A DNA stretch of 64,000 nucleotides from Harmothoe impar (Eukaryota; Annelida; Polychaeta; Phyllodocida; Polynoidae): positions 2,542,001-2,606,000 of the forward strand of contig OX381710.1 in NCBI GenBank assembly GCA_947462335.1, written 5' to 3'. The position numbers and the translations under genes were made by a program. The notes beneath the pieces are model-generated. The model worked only from the letters and a program-made list of their open reading frames with translations. It ran no database searches and was not told where the DNA came from. Every line of letters begins with the position of its first letter. The stretch's first letter is position 1. Shown in pieces: positions 47,576 to 59,300 of the stretch.

Positions 47576-47637
47576 AATGCCGAAAGGCCGCGGAGGGGCC
47601 CTGGTGGTGAGCTTGCGAACTACCAGGTTGAGGCATT
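47576..47637 (+). ncRNA. Compact GC-rich structured element, possible three-way junction
   Basis: AATGCC (47576-47581) pairs with GGCATT (47632-47637). Inside, GGCC..GGCC and CTGGTGGT..ACTACCAG form two further stems. It stands alone in AT-rich DNA. It could be the end structure of a mobile element or a small structured RNA; no named family recognised. Confidence 0.3.
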
Positions 47638-47654
47638 ATATTGTTTTCATTTGA

Positions 47655-47710
47655 CAGGAAGTCAGTACGGGTGCCGCCATTTTGTTTTAAGGGGTGCCGC
47701 CATTTTGTTT
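47655..47710. repeat. Tandem GCCGCCATTTTG repeat
   Basis: A 24-bp unit containing GTGCCGCCATTTTGTTTTAA occurs twice. GCCGCCATTTT is the reverse of a YY1 core site. Confidence 0.75.
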
Positions 47711-47776
47711 TAAGGTGTCACAACACAAATTTATGCATATATGAATAAAATTAATATTGATCAACCTTCGTTCCTG

Positions 47777-48718
47777 AGGTTGATCATAAGCATGCCTATA
47801 CCCCCTACCATGGACCCAAGGAATTCAATGGTTCTATTGGTTTGTTGCTAAGACAGCTGGTTGCCTAGCAACAGCTATTCTAATTGTTTATCTATCTAGC
47901 AACACCCATTTCCATGCTCCTGAGGTTGATTATAAAACTACCTACCCCCCCTAACATGGACCCAAGGGATTCAATGGTTCTATTAGTTTGTTGCTAAGAC
48001 AGCTGGTTGCCTAGCAACAGCTATTCTAATTGTTTATCTGCCTAGGAACACCCATTTCCATGCTCCTGAGGTTGATTATTATTGTACCTACCCCCGTAAC
48101 ATGGACCCAAGGAATTCAATGGTTCTATTAGTTTGTTGCTAAGACAGTTGGTTGCCTAGCAACAGCTATTCTTATTGTTTATCTGCCTAGCAACACCCAT
48201 GTCCACGCTCCTGGGGTTGATTATAATCCTACCTACCCCCCCTAACATGGACCCAAGGAATTCAATGGTTCTATTGGTTTGTTTATTAAGACAGCTGGTT
48301 GCCTAGCAACAGCTATTCTAATTGTTTATCTGCCTAGTAACACCCATTTCCATGCTCCTGAGGTTGATTATTATTGTACCTACCCCCCCTAATATGGACC
48401 AAAGGAATTCAATGGTTCTATTAGTTTGTTGCTAAGACAGTTGGTTGCCTAGCAACAGCTATTCTTATTGTTTATCTGCCTAGCAACAACCATTTCCATG
48501 CTCCTGGGGTTGATTATAATCCTACCTACCCCCCTAACATGGACCCGAGGAATTCAATGGTTTTATTGGTTTGTTGCTAAGACAGCTGGCTGCCTAGCAA
48601 CAGCTGTTCTAATTGTTTATCTGCCTAGCAACACACATTTCCATGCTCCTGAGGTTGATTATAATCCTACCTACCCCCCCTAACATGGACCAGGAATTCA
48701 ATGGTTCTATTAGTGCTG
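47777..48718 (+). repeat. 146-bp satellite, ~6.5 units, each with an RFX X-box
   Basis: Unit starts at (G/A)GGTTGAT spaced 145-147 bp. Each unit carries GTTGCTAAGAC, then GGTTGCCTAGCAAC (near 47859, 48005, 48150, 48297, 48443; GGCTGCC variant at 48589), then CTGCCTAGCAACAC. GTTGCCTAGCAAC is a canonical RFX-type X-box. Only fragments have open frames. Confidence 0.9.
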
Positions 48719-48890
48719 CTGCACTGGTGGCCACCTAGTGGCTGTATATTACACTAAATCCCTGTAATGGTATGTTTTCCCCTGTTGTGTCACATCTGTC
48801 AGTTATATCATCCTTCACCCTGTTTATATGGTGTCTTGAATGGGTCCCCTACAAATATACCAACCATGTAGACATTATGTTCCTTCAAAT

Positions 48891-48963
48891 GCAAGAATTG
48901 CGGTTGTTGCCGTGTATAAAAATGCCTGAGGCATTTTTTTAAGCGGCAACAACCGCAATTCTT
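48891..48963. ncRNA. Pre-miRNA-like hairpin, 73 nt
   Basis: Outer stem 48891-48911 with 48943-48963 is 21 bp and perfect (CAAGAATTGCGGTTGTTGCC..). A small symmetric internal loop is followed by a 9-bp perfect inner stem (AAAAATGCC/GGCATTTTT) and a 3-nt loop. Size and shape fit a small-RNA precursor, but a palindromic MITE core is equally possible. It lies in the repeat partner of 8.96 kb, which lacks the hairpin. Confidence 0.45.
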
Positions 48964-49009
48964 GTTAATTGAACGCTTAAAAAGAGACAACCTGTTGTGG
49001 GTTCCCGAT

Positions 49010-49210
49010 GACCTTTAGAAAGAACATGAATCTGGGAGCACATGTAGGGGTGTCAGGTCACCCAAAGTTATAATGCTGTAAAGTGAGTTTAAATCCCAAT
49101 TGCTTAAATATTTGAAATTATTTCAATTTGCCAATTTCATGAGGAAGGCCAGACAACGCCTGAAATCTGACTCAGTTTTCAACATTTGACAAGTGCCTGA
49201 AGATCTGGGC
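49010..49210 (-). repeat. Module C copy
   Basis: Inverse of 8750-8965. Confidence 0.75.
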
Positions 49211-49639
49211 TTCTCCAGCTAATAGCGAACTGTGAAACATGACAGCCAATGTGTAGAAGCTGAAGTATCAATGATGCGGTAAAACAAAATATATAATCAT
49301 AATGTGGCCATGCATGGTATTACTAATCATGGCTGCATTCATGCAGTAAAACAATGAAGGGCAAAGTATATTGAGGCACTCTGTCATCCAATTTTAAAGC
49401 AATCATTAGTTTCAGTTGATAGACACATAGATTAAAATTAATTGGATGAATTAATATTTAATATTAAAAGATTGATATAAAATGATGAGGAAACGGATGT
49501 AAATCAGAGATAACTGAAAGGTAAAACAAGGCAATATTTAATTTATACATGCAAATTCATATTTAAATGGTTTATAATGCGCCAGGTCAATGAACACTTT
49601 TAATCATTTCTTGGATTAAGATTTTAAACCCTAAAGACA

Positions 49640-50295
49640 TGAAATGTGGTGTATCCTAGGATGCACCCATCTCCTTGTTATGAAGGATACTGGATCTGTT
49701 TTGGCAATCCCTCACCCTTGCAGGTCCATGATGAATACGCCAGTCCAAGGGGTCAGTTCTTCTTATCCACTCCTTAAACACTTCCCTAATCCTTCAATCA
49801 GCTGTTTTTGGAGCCTCAATACCCATTATGCAGACAGGACAATAAGTTACCTGCATCGGAACACAGGATCAAATTTGCTGACAAATGAATGGGACTGAGG
49901 AGATAACCAAAAGTGGCAGTGTTCCAGAGGATAAAATAATTGAAAGCATTTGTTTATTTTGAAAAGTATGTGTACCATATTTATCTTCTAATATGTCAGT
50001 GTCACACCCTTTCTCTTCATGGGCATTAAGACTGATAGGGAGTTATTTGATTGTAAAAACTAGGTATCTGAAAAATGTCTCTGTTGAACCACAGATCTTT
50101 GCTACAGCTTTAGATATAGATCAGTTTCTATATATATATTGTAATACTGTTGTGTCTTTTGATGTAGTGAAAAAAACAATGCGGCCTGTTCCCCAGATAC
50201 TGTTTGAGGTAGATTCCTTTATTATATTGGGTCAAAGCAGTACACAGTCAGTCAGATATGGCCCTGGGCTATGTGCAGACAAGTCAAGGCGACAA
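49640..50295 (-). repeat. Modules B and F
   Basis: B at 49640-49860 and F at 50230-50290. The 109-codon frame (49993-50322) overlaps F and is not kept in other F copies. Confidence 0.65.
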
Positions 50296-50449
50296 CAGGG
50301 GACTAAAGATACAGCACATTGATTGATATGCCTCCTGTTGCATCCGGGTACAAGTTAACCCACTGAGCTGGGGTGAAATCATGGTGCTGAAATTGACCTG
50401 CAAACAGAACATATATACCAAATTATTCTCTCAATATAGAGAGAATAAA

Positions 50450-51170
50450 GTTATTTCTAAAGGTGCCATAGTATGTAGTTTTGGGGCATAAAATCTGAAG
50501 CAGTAAGGACTGGGTTACTACTCACAGCAGCAGACTGGGAAGGTGGCACAATGTGTGAGAACCAGCTTACACAGCAGCCAGTCACCAAATGTTGTACAGA
50601 CCTCAACTGACAATAGTAACTGACAAAATATCCTCTCCCTCTACACCTTCATCACCAAGGCTGTAGCAGTACATACTGTACAGTAAATGAGTTAGGTTGA
50701 GGAGTTTTATTCCTTACTAGGAATGTACCAAAAAGCAAGGAATTCCTTGCTCTTTAAATGTACTATGTAGGATCTAGATAACTGTTAAGTACCCATGCAG
50801 TTTTCGCTAATGGTTTCAGTTATATTGCATACAGTAGAAGAAAGGCATGAAATACAAATAAGCAGAATTGGATTTAATACGACAGGATGTATTTAATATT
50901 GCCTCACAGTGTTCCTCTGATTAGAACAGAGGCCTTTCTCCTTGGAATGGCAGAATTAGCTCAATATAATAGGCAGAAAAACCTGTATGTATCTACAACT
51001 GTGCTTATAGCTAACATTGTAAATGTCAAGGTTACAGCTGTCTCTATAGTAGCTGTCAGGGGATGTGAATGGGACACTATGCTCACAGGTAATCTTGGTA
51101 AGGCAGCCATTTACCATCTGTAAAGTAAACCAGACTTTGTGGCACGTTGTCATTTTCCCATACACTATTG
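50450..51170 (-). repeat. Modules M3 and M2
   Basis: Diverged third copy of 25.98-26.71 kb. Confidence 0.7.
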
Positions 51171-51699
51171 TGTGGGCATAGAAATGTCACCTCAAGGTAT
51201 TACATTTATTTTTTGAGCTATACAAGAACATTGATCGTACCTATTGCTGTAGCTTAAATCTGTAAGTTTCCCAATATAGCTTCTACTGGGAACTACTGTT
51301 GTGTTATATTTCCTATTGATATTATCTTAATTTTGTGGATCTCTTCTTCCTGATGTTCTACTTTTAAATTTTGTTATCCTAATATTTCTTTTTTTCCCAC
51401 AATCTAGATGAACAAGGATACTATGATATTAGACTGTGTTCACCTTCCAAGAGCATGTACTGCATTCATGTTTGATAATACCAACTTTTGAAATCAATGC
51501 TGCCTAATAACTCAACATTGCTTAATCAATTAGTCCTGATCCCTTTGGCCCGATGCTGGCACTGTGTTGACACATTATGCCAAGAGATGAATATTTGATT
51601 CTACCTTCTACACCAGGTGTTCCTGAGGGTGAGCTACTGCCCTGTGAATAAAAACGCCTTGAGGCAGTAGGCTTACATTACATTACTGTAGTGGCAGGA

Positions 51700-52285
51700 G
51701 GAAATGTGTGTCATTGTGCTGTAGTTAGTAGAGTCACACAATGATGTGTGGTGGAGTGGTCATGTCTCTATTGTCTCCCATCTGCTTCAACCTCCCACCC
51801 ACTCCCACCCTAAAGAGCATCCCACAGAACAAAAACCACCATGCATCTCATATCACATTATCTTTCCCTCCGTGGTAGATAGCGTCTAACCCTTTTAAGG
51901 CAACAAATTGCTTTACCGGCTGAACCCTTTTTTTTATTATCATAATATCATGCTGAGCCTAATCAGATTTACGCTTCTGTTTCACTCAAGCTACTCACCA
52001 GAATACATTATTGCATCATAACGACAATATAACTGAACCATTCAGGCATCATGTTAACATTAAGGAGCTAAGCTGTCATGCCTATCACCTTCCACAGTAA
52101 GGCACCTGCTACTACTGTTACTTCCACTTTGTGATCACTGTTAAGACAGAGCAGTAGGGGGCCTTGGAGGCAAGGGAAGAGGGTATAGAGGGTGGTGTGA
52201 AAGTCAATGATTCCATGTTGCTACCTAAAATGGGTAATTGATATGGATTATTAGTGCTACCTTTGCTTATTACCCAGACTGACTC
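51700..52285 (-). repeat. Modules H and G
   Basis: H at 51720-51890 and G core at 52205-52262. Confidence 0.75.
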
Positions 52286-52439
52286 AGTTTACAGCTGGAA
52301 ATGCTGTATGGGGAAGTGGCTGTCTGTGCATGTTTAGTGTGGCAAAAGGAACAAAGTGTTGGGGCGAAAGTAGGTGTTTATCACAGGAGTATTGCTTCCT
52401 TTTCAATGCACAGAGTTGGCCATTTATTCTCTCCGGAGC

Positions 52440-52880
52440 TCTATTCCTTTACCTCTCCCACTACGCACACTACTCTCCACACCTTCCTTTTCCCCTCTCT
52501 GCCTCCTTCTCTCCCACCCTCTCTCCCTCTGTCCCTGTCCTATATAAATTATCTTAAAGGGCATTGTTTTCATCCATCTTGCTTTCTATACCCACTGACC
52601 CTAAACCTCACCCACTCAGCCCCCCCCCCCCCACTTGGCCCTCCTGCCCTGCCCCTCAGTCCCTGCACTAAAACATTTGTGTACACAGATGTGTTCAGCA
52701 TAATAAAAACAAGACCATTACATTAACTTGGTCCCCAGAGTCTGGTTATTCCTACCCATGAGGGACAATAAAACCAATTTTTTTGTTCATGTAAAACAAT
52801 ACCCCAAGAACTGGAAAATATGCTGATGCTCAAGGGTAAGCATGATTCATAATAACATAACTGATTGAGTAATCAAGTGG
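52440..52880 (-). repeat. Module P copy
   Basis: Pyrimidine tract, 13 C at 52620-52632, dyad ACATTTG-TGTACA-CAGATGT at 52673-52692. The 141-codon + frame is low-complexity translation of the tract. Confidence 0.8.
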
Positions 52881-53320
52881 GCTATAGGCTGGATAAACAT
52901 AAATGAACATACATTTGGAGCTGTTCTCAAGATACAAGGATCATCTTTTTTACTTAACTGCTAAAATTCTTTCAGTTTTTATTTTAGATCTTTAATTACA
53001 TTCGTTGAAATGTTTTTTTTTTGTTTTTAGAGGTGTAGTAAGGACTCCTTTCTGTGTCAGGTGCCATAAGTGTTTTTTTCTATTGGAAATCGGTAGCTAC
53101 TGCTCCCATTCTGTACAAATGTTACACAGAAAGGCCACCAACCTCAAATTTAAATGTTGCAAAATAAATATTGTTTTGCACTGATCACAGGTGATGAGTT
53201 GTGACTTCCATTGTAATTCAGTAAGTTGATACAGTTTAATATTGTATGGCCTTTTGATGCAGATCTTGAATACTGCATCTTGGGTTTCATTCAGATGAGG
53301 ATTACAGTGGTACAGAATTG

Positions 53321-53440
53321 CTGCACAGGAGTTATGTGAGTGATAATATAAGGGGTGACAGACTGGGACGCTGCAGGCTCACACCAGGGGGCACCATTGT
53401 AGCTAGTACCAGCCAACAGGTGGCAGTACAGGAAGGGTAC
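53321..53440 (-). repeat. Module D copy with CTCF-like site
   Basis: ACACCAGGGGGCACC at 53381-53395. Confidence 0.8.
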
Positions 53441-53464
53441 CCCTTTACCCTTGGTATCTTCTCT

Positions 53465-56056
53465 TGCACTCAATAATGTAAAGGTCTCACTGTATCGTTA
53501 AAAAGTTGATGATAATCATTTCATCAGCAGATGACACTTTTAGTTTCTGACCTAGTAAAGGATTTTGAAATGGTTCCAAGTGTAAGATCCTCTTTCATTT
53601 GATCTCCTGAATAGACACCTCTAACTGAGTGTTGAATTGCATCTCTGTTAACTCGCCACATTTTTTTCCAATTTTGAGGCTCCTGCATATAGTATTGCTA
53701 CAATATAACATTTATGTTACAAGTGTAGAGTTCATTGGATAAATGTAGTTTGAATCGTTTAGAGACAACTCAAACTATGATTATAGGATGTGAAAGAGGA
53801 TGGAGGTGTTTGATTCAGGGAACAGGTATAGGTGTACAATGGGCTGGAGTAGCAGCAGTCTGGTATGTATATGTATATGGATCTGTTTCACGTTTTACAG
53901 AGCAGGTTGAGCAATTATGCTTGGACTGAGACCTGATCAGGTCTGCCTTCCTAGGGGAAGGGCCATGGCTTATATACCGGTTGATCACGATCAGCGTGCC
54001 CCCTATCCATACATACGGGTAACATCGGACTACTGTTTAGACACACTCATAGACAAGGAAATGGTATCAAATGTAAAAGGATATTTCATACATGCAATCT
54101 GTCAAAAGCCCTAATATCATTATAATGTTTCAGAAATTGTTACAATTATCAATTTTCTGGGGTAATGGGTACTGTGCTGGAAATCGTACACAGTTTTAGA
54201 CATTTGATCACCATGCCTGAAGGTTAGGCCTTCACAAGATTGAACAGAATGTGAACTGTGAAGTGGTTTGATAGGACAGGAAATGACAACCGTAATATAA
54301 GAACTGAAGAACCATTAGGAGGTAGCTTGTTAACCTTTATCATGTCTTAAGTAGTAACAGCCTTTGATGTTGATGTAATGTGTTCAACCATTTCTGATTT
54401 CAAAGTTACATGTATGGTATGAGCCATTTGCAATACATCTCTATGTATCAGTCAGGGAGCAGGGATTTGCTCACAAGTTGTGTGTTTGATTAATTATACC
54501 TAGCATGTGATAGTCATACCGATTATATTTGTAAACCACCAAAAGCATGGCAAAAAAACAGCAAAATTGGGCGGATAGCCGATTGTTTTCATACATAGTT
54601 AATCACTTGACCGCTCGGTGTCTTCTTCCTTTTACAGATGGTTTCTCTCTAAAATTCTTAGTTCTGTTCCGATGTACAAGCTGTAAAGTTCTGTGGGCAT
54701 GCTTTCAGCTGTTATCTACCTGTTACAGCCTTTAAAACATCAATGAGCAGCTCAATATTTGTAGAAAATGACGTTTCTAATAGACAATCGACCCCCGTTT
54801 TGCTAGGTATGTGCAAAACAAAAATACTACTCTCTGATCGGTCAATAGCTGGTTACGTGACCTTATTAATACGCCTACCCAGTGGACGTATTGGCTTAAT
54901 GCGCCATGGGGTTGGGTGTATTTGTTTCAGTCTTTAAGAGATAGGACTATTATATGTTAGGTTTAATAACGACTGGGACAACTGGCCGCTCACTTTGTGG
55001 GCTAGTGTAGGCCTGGAATGTAGGCCTAAGATCTGCCTGTCTGTCTGCAGAAGGGACAGACCGGGGGCAGAGACAGAAAAGAGAAAGAGTTCTGAGGGAG
55101 TTATGTGGAACTGAGTAAAAATATCTAGGTCAAAGGATGGTAAAAGAAAGAAAATAGAGTCAAGTGGATTTCTTTAAGTTAACACTGTGGCAAGCTAGGA
55201 CGACTACAATGTGACTTTTGCTATTTCTGATACGTTACAGTGATTATTGATTACAAGAGCTAGATGAATTTGCAACAGAAAATCAAATGAAGAAGGTCTA
55301 ACACTCTTTATTAATGTTTGTTATTTTTTGAGCTACATGTAGGCCTACTATTCCATACACCCGTAGCCCTTCAGTAGGTCTAGCCTACTTACTCCCAATG
55401 CTTACTATCTCCACCCCCCCCCCCCGACACTTTAAAAAGACCACTTTTTAGGGGTTATATATTTTCAAGCAGATTAATTATTTAGAAGAATGGGGCTTTG
55501 ACCATGGCAACCCTGATAGTGGTAAAAGCCACAGTTTTCTTGCTAGTTCCTTGGTAAAGAGGTTACATTGGACCGAGCCTATCAGCCAGGTACTTTACCC
55601 TGTTTCAAAATAGACCTCGTCTTCAGCCATGTATAGCTTCAGCTATTTAAGATGCAGCATGATGCACCAACACAGTGCGGATATGTTTTTTTAGGGCAAT
55701 GATTTTGTGTGTCAACAGATGTTGCAATAAAGTGTCATGTCAATCTTAAAGAGTTGATATATCATTTTAGTGAACCTATACTGAAGTGAATAAATAAATA
55801 AACTCCACAAATGCAATTTAATTCATATTAAATTCACATTCGCATAAGCAGAAGGAGATTTGCGATAAAGGTCCAAAAACATAAGTGTGCCATTCTCCCT
55901 ACATGGGTACATATGCATTCCCCTATTAGAGACCTTTAGACAATTTCCACTCTGATGGCTGACACTAATTCGTAACCTTTTAAAAGTGCCATTGTTCTTA
56001 AAACAACCCTGTCAAGATACTGGCTTGTGTGTCCTCCTTTCACAGTTCATGCAGAT
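53465..56056. other. Mostly unclassified stretch
   Basis: Holds a weak C copy (54180-54245, -), a 12-C run (55414-55425) and four adjacent 60-65-codon + frames at 53.7-54.94 kb with no recognisable domain. I see nothing else to support. Confidence 0.5.
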
Positions 56057-57685
56057 TAGACCACAATGCGCTGCCCCAAAATATAAAGTTGAACTGGACA
56101 TGTTTTTAGACCACGATATTATGTAATTTTCTTATAGTACATGACTTCCTCAGTTCCCAAAAAAAAGTTCCTGACGTGGTACGGCCTCGTTTGCCCGTAA
56201 TAGCCGTTTCCATGGCAACCATCTCAAAATAGTGGATACGGCTGTAAAAAGTGCACATTGGCTGTCCATAGGGCTATTTGAGTTTTACCTACCCCCCCTA
56301 AATCAATGTTGAGCTTTTATCTGGTCTCATCATGCGGTTGCTAGGGTAAGCGGTTGCCTAGCAACAGACATTCTATGTGAGAATTCCCTAGAAACGAGAG
56401 GAAATATCAATGAGATAGCTAATCTAGCCATATCTAATTCATCAAAACTGACCCCCAAGAAACAATGGTGATATCTCCTTGTTGACATGGTCCATAGTTA
56501 CTAGGCAACAGCAGATATGTACCTAGCAACCAGCGTTAACTACCAATATGGCTGAAAAAATCACATTTTGGCTTTCCATAGGACCATAAAAAGTTGACCC
56601 ACCCCCACTAAATCAACTTCAAGGTTTCTTATGGTATTAATGCCTTGTTGCTAGGGTGAATGGTTGCCTAGCAACAGCCATTCTATGTTATAATTCCCTA
56701 GTTACCATGGAAAATATCCATCAGTGAGATGATATGCCAATACCCACTCCATTAAAATTGACCCCCATGGGAAAATGGTAATAAATCTATGTTGGTATAG
56801 TCCATGGTTGCCTAGCAACAGTAGATATCTACCTAGCAACCATTTTGAAATGCATTATTTCACCAGACTTGATCATAGTTGTCCTGAATACTGGTATATG
56901 GCAGTATTTAGGGTGGTGTCTAAAGTTTTAGGAAGTATGTGAGGCTCTATGACTGTATCTAGGAGGCACCTGAGGATGCCTGACAGTGTCAAAGAGGTAT
57001 AAAATCATTTTTAACTGTATCTAAGGGTTATCTCATGTGCTCTATTGTGTATCTTGGGGGTATGAGAGATGTCTAACTGTGTCTAGGGTGAATATTAATA
57101 AGCTTGAAACCAGAGCGATTATCATTAATAACTACACCCAAATGGGTCCACAGGATGTTGATGCTGCCATATTCTTGTTGCTATATTGGTAGTTAACGCT
57201 GGTTGCTAGGTACATATCTGCTGTTGCCTAGTAACTATGGACCATGTCAACAAAGAGATATCACCATTGTTTCTTGGGGGTCAGTTTTGATGAATTAGAT
57301 ATGGCTAGATTAGCTATCTCATTGATATTTCCTCTCGTTTCTAGGGAATTCTCACATAGAATGTCTGTTGCTAGGCAACCGCTTACCCTAGCAACCGCAT
57401 GATGAGACCAGATAAAAGCTCAACATTGATTTAGGGGGGGTAGGTAAAACTCAAATAGCCCTATGGACAGCCAATGTGCACTTTTTACAGCCGTATCCAC
57501 TATTTTGAGATGGTTGCCATGGAAACGGCTATTACGGGCAAACGAGGCCGTACCCCGTCAGGAACTTTTTTTTGGGAACTGAGGAAGTCATGTACTATAA
57601 GAAAATTACATAATATCGTGGTCTAAAAACATGTCCAGTACTACCTGATTTCTAGGCCTCTTTTGAGGTAGCGCATTGCGGTCTA
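56057..57685. mobile_element. Foldback element with 457-bp near-identical arms and X-boxes
   Basis: 56093-56549 and 57183-57639 are inverted copies; I saw only a few mismatches. Weaker inverted similarity (TAGACC.CAATGCGCT) continues to 56057 and 57685. The arms contain a perfect RFX site GTTTCCATGGCAAC (56206-56219, inverse 57513-57526) and GGTTGCCTAGCAAC sites. The middle holds another diverged unit of about 300 bp of the same kind. CTACCCCCCCTAA and the X-box spacing relate it to the 47.8-kb satellite. No ORF. Confidence 0.9.
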
Positions 57686-58655
57686 GATGTTCAAGGAGTG
57701 TTTTGTCCCTGAAGGCTGCATCATTAAGTACATCAGGGGAACAGGGAAGAGAGGAAAATGCATTAAAGCATAATGTTGTCTCTAAATGAGGGTCAGCAAT
57801 ATCTAATGGACATTTCCTATGACCAAACGAGTGTCTGTATGCAGACCTATGGCCTGTACTTGTAATACATCCCTTAAACAATCAAATTTGCATGGAGTGC
57901 TTGTATTTCAATAACAATTGTGCTGTTTTACATTAAAGCACCTTCTGTGTGTAATATAGTGGTATCGAAGCGTCAGTTTGTATTAAGCCTTGGTTTATTA
58001 TAAACTTCCAGTTGTTTTTTGGGTCTTGAACTGCTTTAAAATTAACAAGAGTTCCTGCATTAGGCAGTTAAGACCAGAGGGCATCAGTAATTCAACTGTC
58101 TTTGCTTTGATGAGTAAAGTGAATTGGATGTAAACGCATTAAACAAATAAATTTACATGGATAACAATGAACCCCTTTTGTCTTGCTTAGGGATTCTGAG
58201 AAAACATGACACAACCTGTCTCTGCAATCTCTGCAAATAAAACTATTTGATTGCAAATCAATAATATAAGCTTAGTTGATCCATTGTATCAAACAGTAGT
58301 AACAAATTTATTTATTGTCAAAACAGGTTTCAAGGGCTGTAATATGTGTTGTCGTGTATCAACATTTATTTTGCCAGAAAGAGGCCCTACACCACCATAG
58401 TTACCTTAGGTAGATGCTGATGCTCTTAACCAATGAGGATACTGTACAGTCAGGTCTTAATAAATAGACCATCCTGTTTCAGACAGAACATAACCAATCA
58501 TTGAATCATATATGTTGAATCAGCCGAATCATTGAAGCATATTTGCATGGTTATGTATAGGACTGTCCCTGCAAAAATGTGGCTATATTAAAGAGGGTTT
58601 GGGATTATTGAACACCAGCAAATCAAAGTGGTCCTGTATTGATAGAAATAAACTA
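57686..58655. other. Unclassified stretch
   Basis: AT-rich. The minus-strand 91-codon frame at 57606-57881 starts inside the foldback arm and shows no domain. Confidence 0.5.
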
Positions 58656-58659
58656 GCTC

Positions 58660-59300
58660 CCTCCGAAACTCAATATTGGAGTTTATTCTGCATCTCTCTT
58701 GCACTTGGTAGCAATCCCTCCTCCTGGCTGCTCTGTGATAAATGCATCACACTAAGAGGTCAACTCTTCTTATCCACTCCTTGAAGACTTCCCTAATTCC
58801 TTAATCAGCCGTTCTTATGCCCTCAATACCCATTATGCAGACAGGACAATAAGTTACCTGCAATCGGAACTGATTACAAAATTTGCCATCTATAAATGGA
58901 ACAGAGGAAGTCCACAAAGGTGGCAAGCTTCCAAAGGATGAAACAATTTGAAAAAGAAATCTGTTTATTTTGCGATACATTGTCCAGATTAGTGTCTCAA
59001 CTTCTTACCGTATTATGTCAGTTAAAATGATTTGTTGTCTTATGGTAAGGCCATTCTTCTTATTCTGTTTGTGCTCAACGGAATTTCACTCCAGTGCAAC
59101 AGCATTATGCATAGATGTGGCCTATTGGAGGTTATTTCTCAGAGCTGTATTCATGCATTATGCAAACTAGGCAGGGTTTACATTTTCCTGGCGTTTTGGT
59201 ATGATGTGACAATACATTGCATTAGACTTAATCAGCCTAAAACCTGTCAGACTGTCTGCTCCACTTAGCTGTGTTTACTTGGGGCACCAGACATCTCATA
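58660..59300 (-). repeat. Module B copy
   Basis: Inverse of 32990-33490 and of 4735-4930 (CTTCTTATCCACTCCTTGAA, AGCTGTGTTTACTTGGGG). Confidence 0.75.

Larger units (their letters stand above)
35164..49210. repeat. Right arm of the large inverted duplication
   Basis: Inverted partner of 8.75-28.287 kb, with a single version of the A/B unit. It differs by its own insertions (35346-35527, 40453-40575, and the X-box satellite at 47.8-48.7 kb). Confidence 0.75.

Noticed and set aside
47576..47637. Hammerhead ribozyme
   Set aside because: A GAAA segment is present, but the CUGANGA core and a placed cleavage triplet are not.
49993..50322. 109-codon + frame
   Set aside because: Spans module F; not preserved in F copies at 1.9 and 32.6 kb.
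53735..54937. Four adjacent 60-65-codon frames as a possible gene
   Set aside because: No conserved motif, inconsistent frames and no convincing splice pairs.
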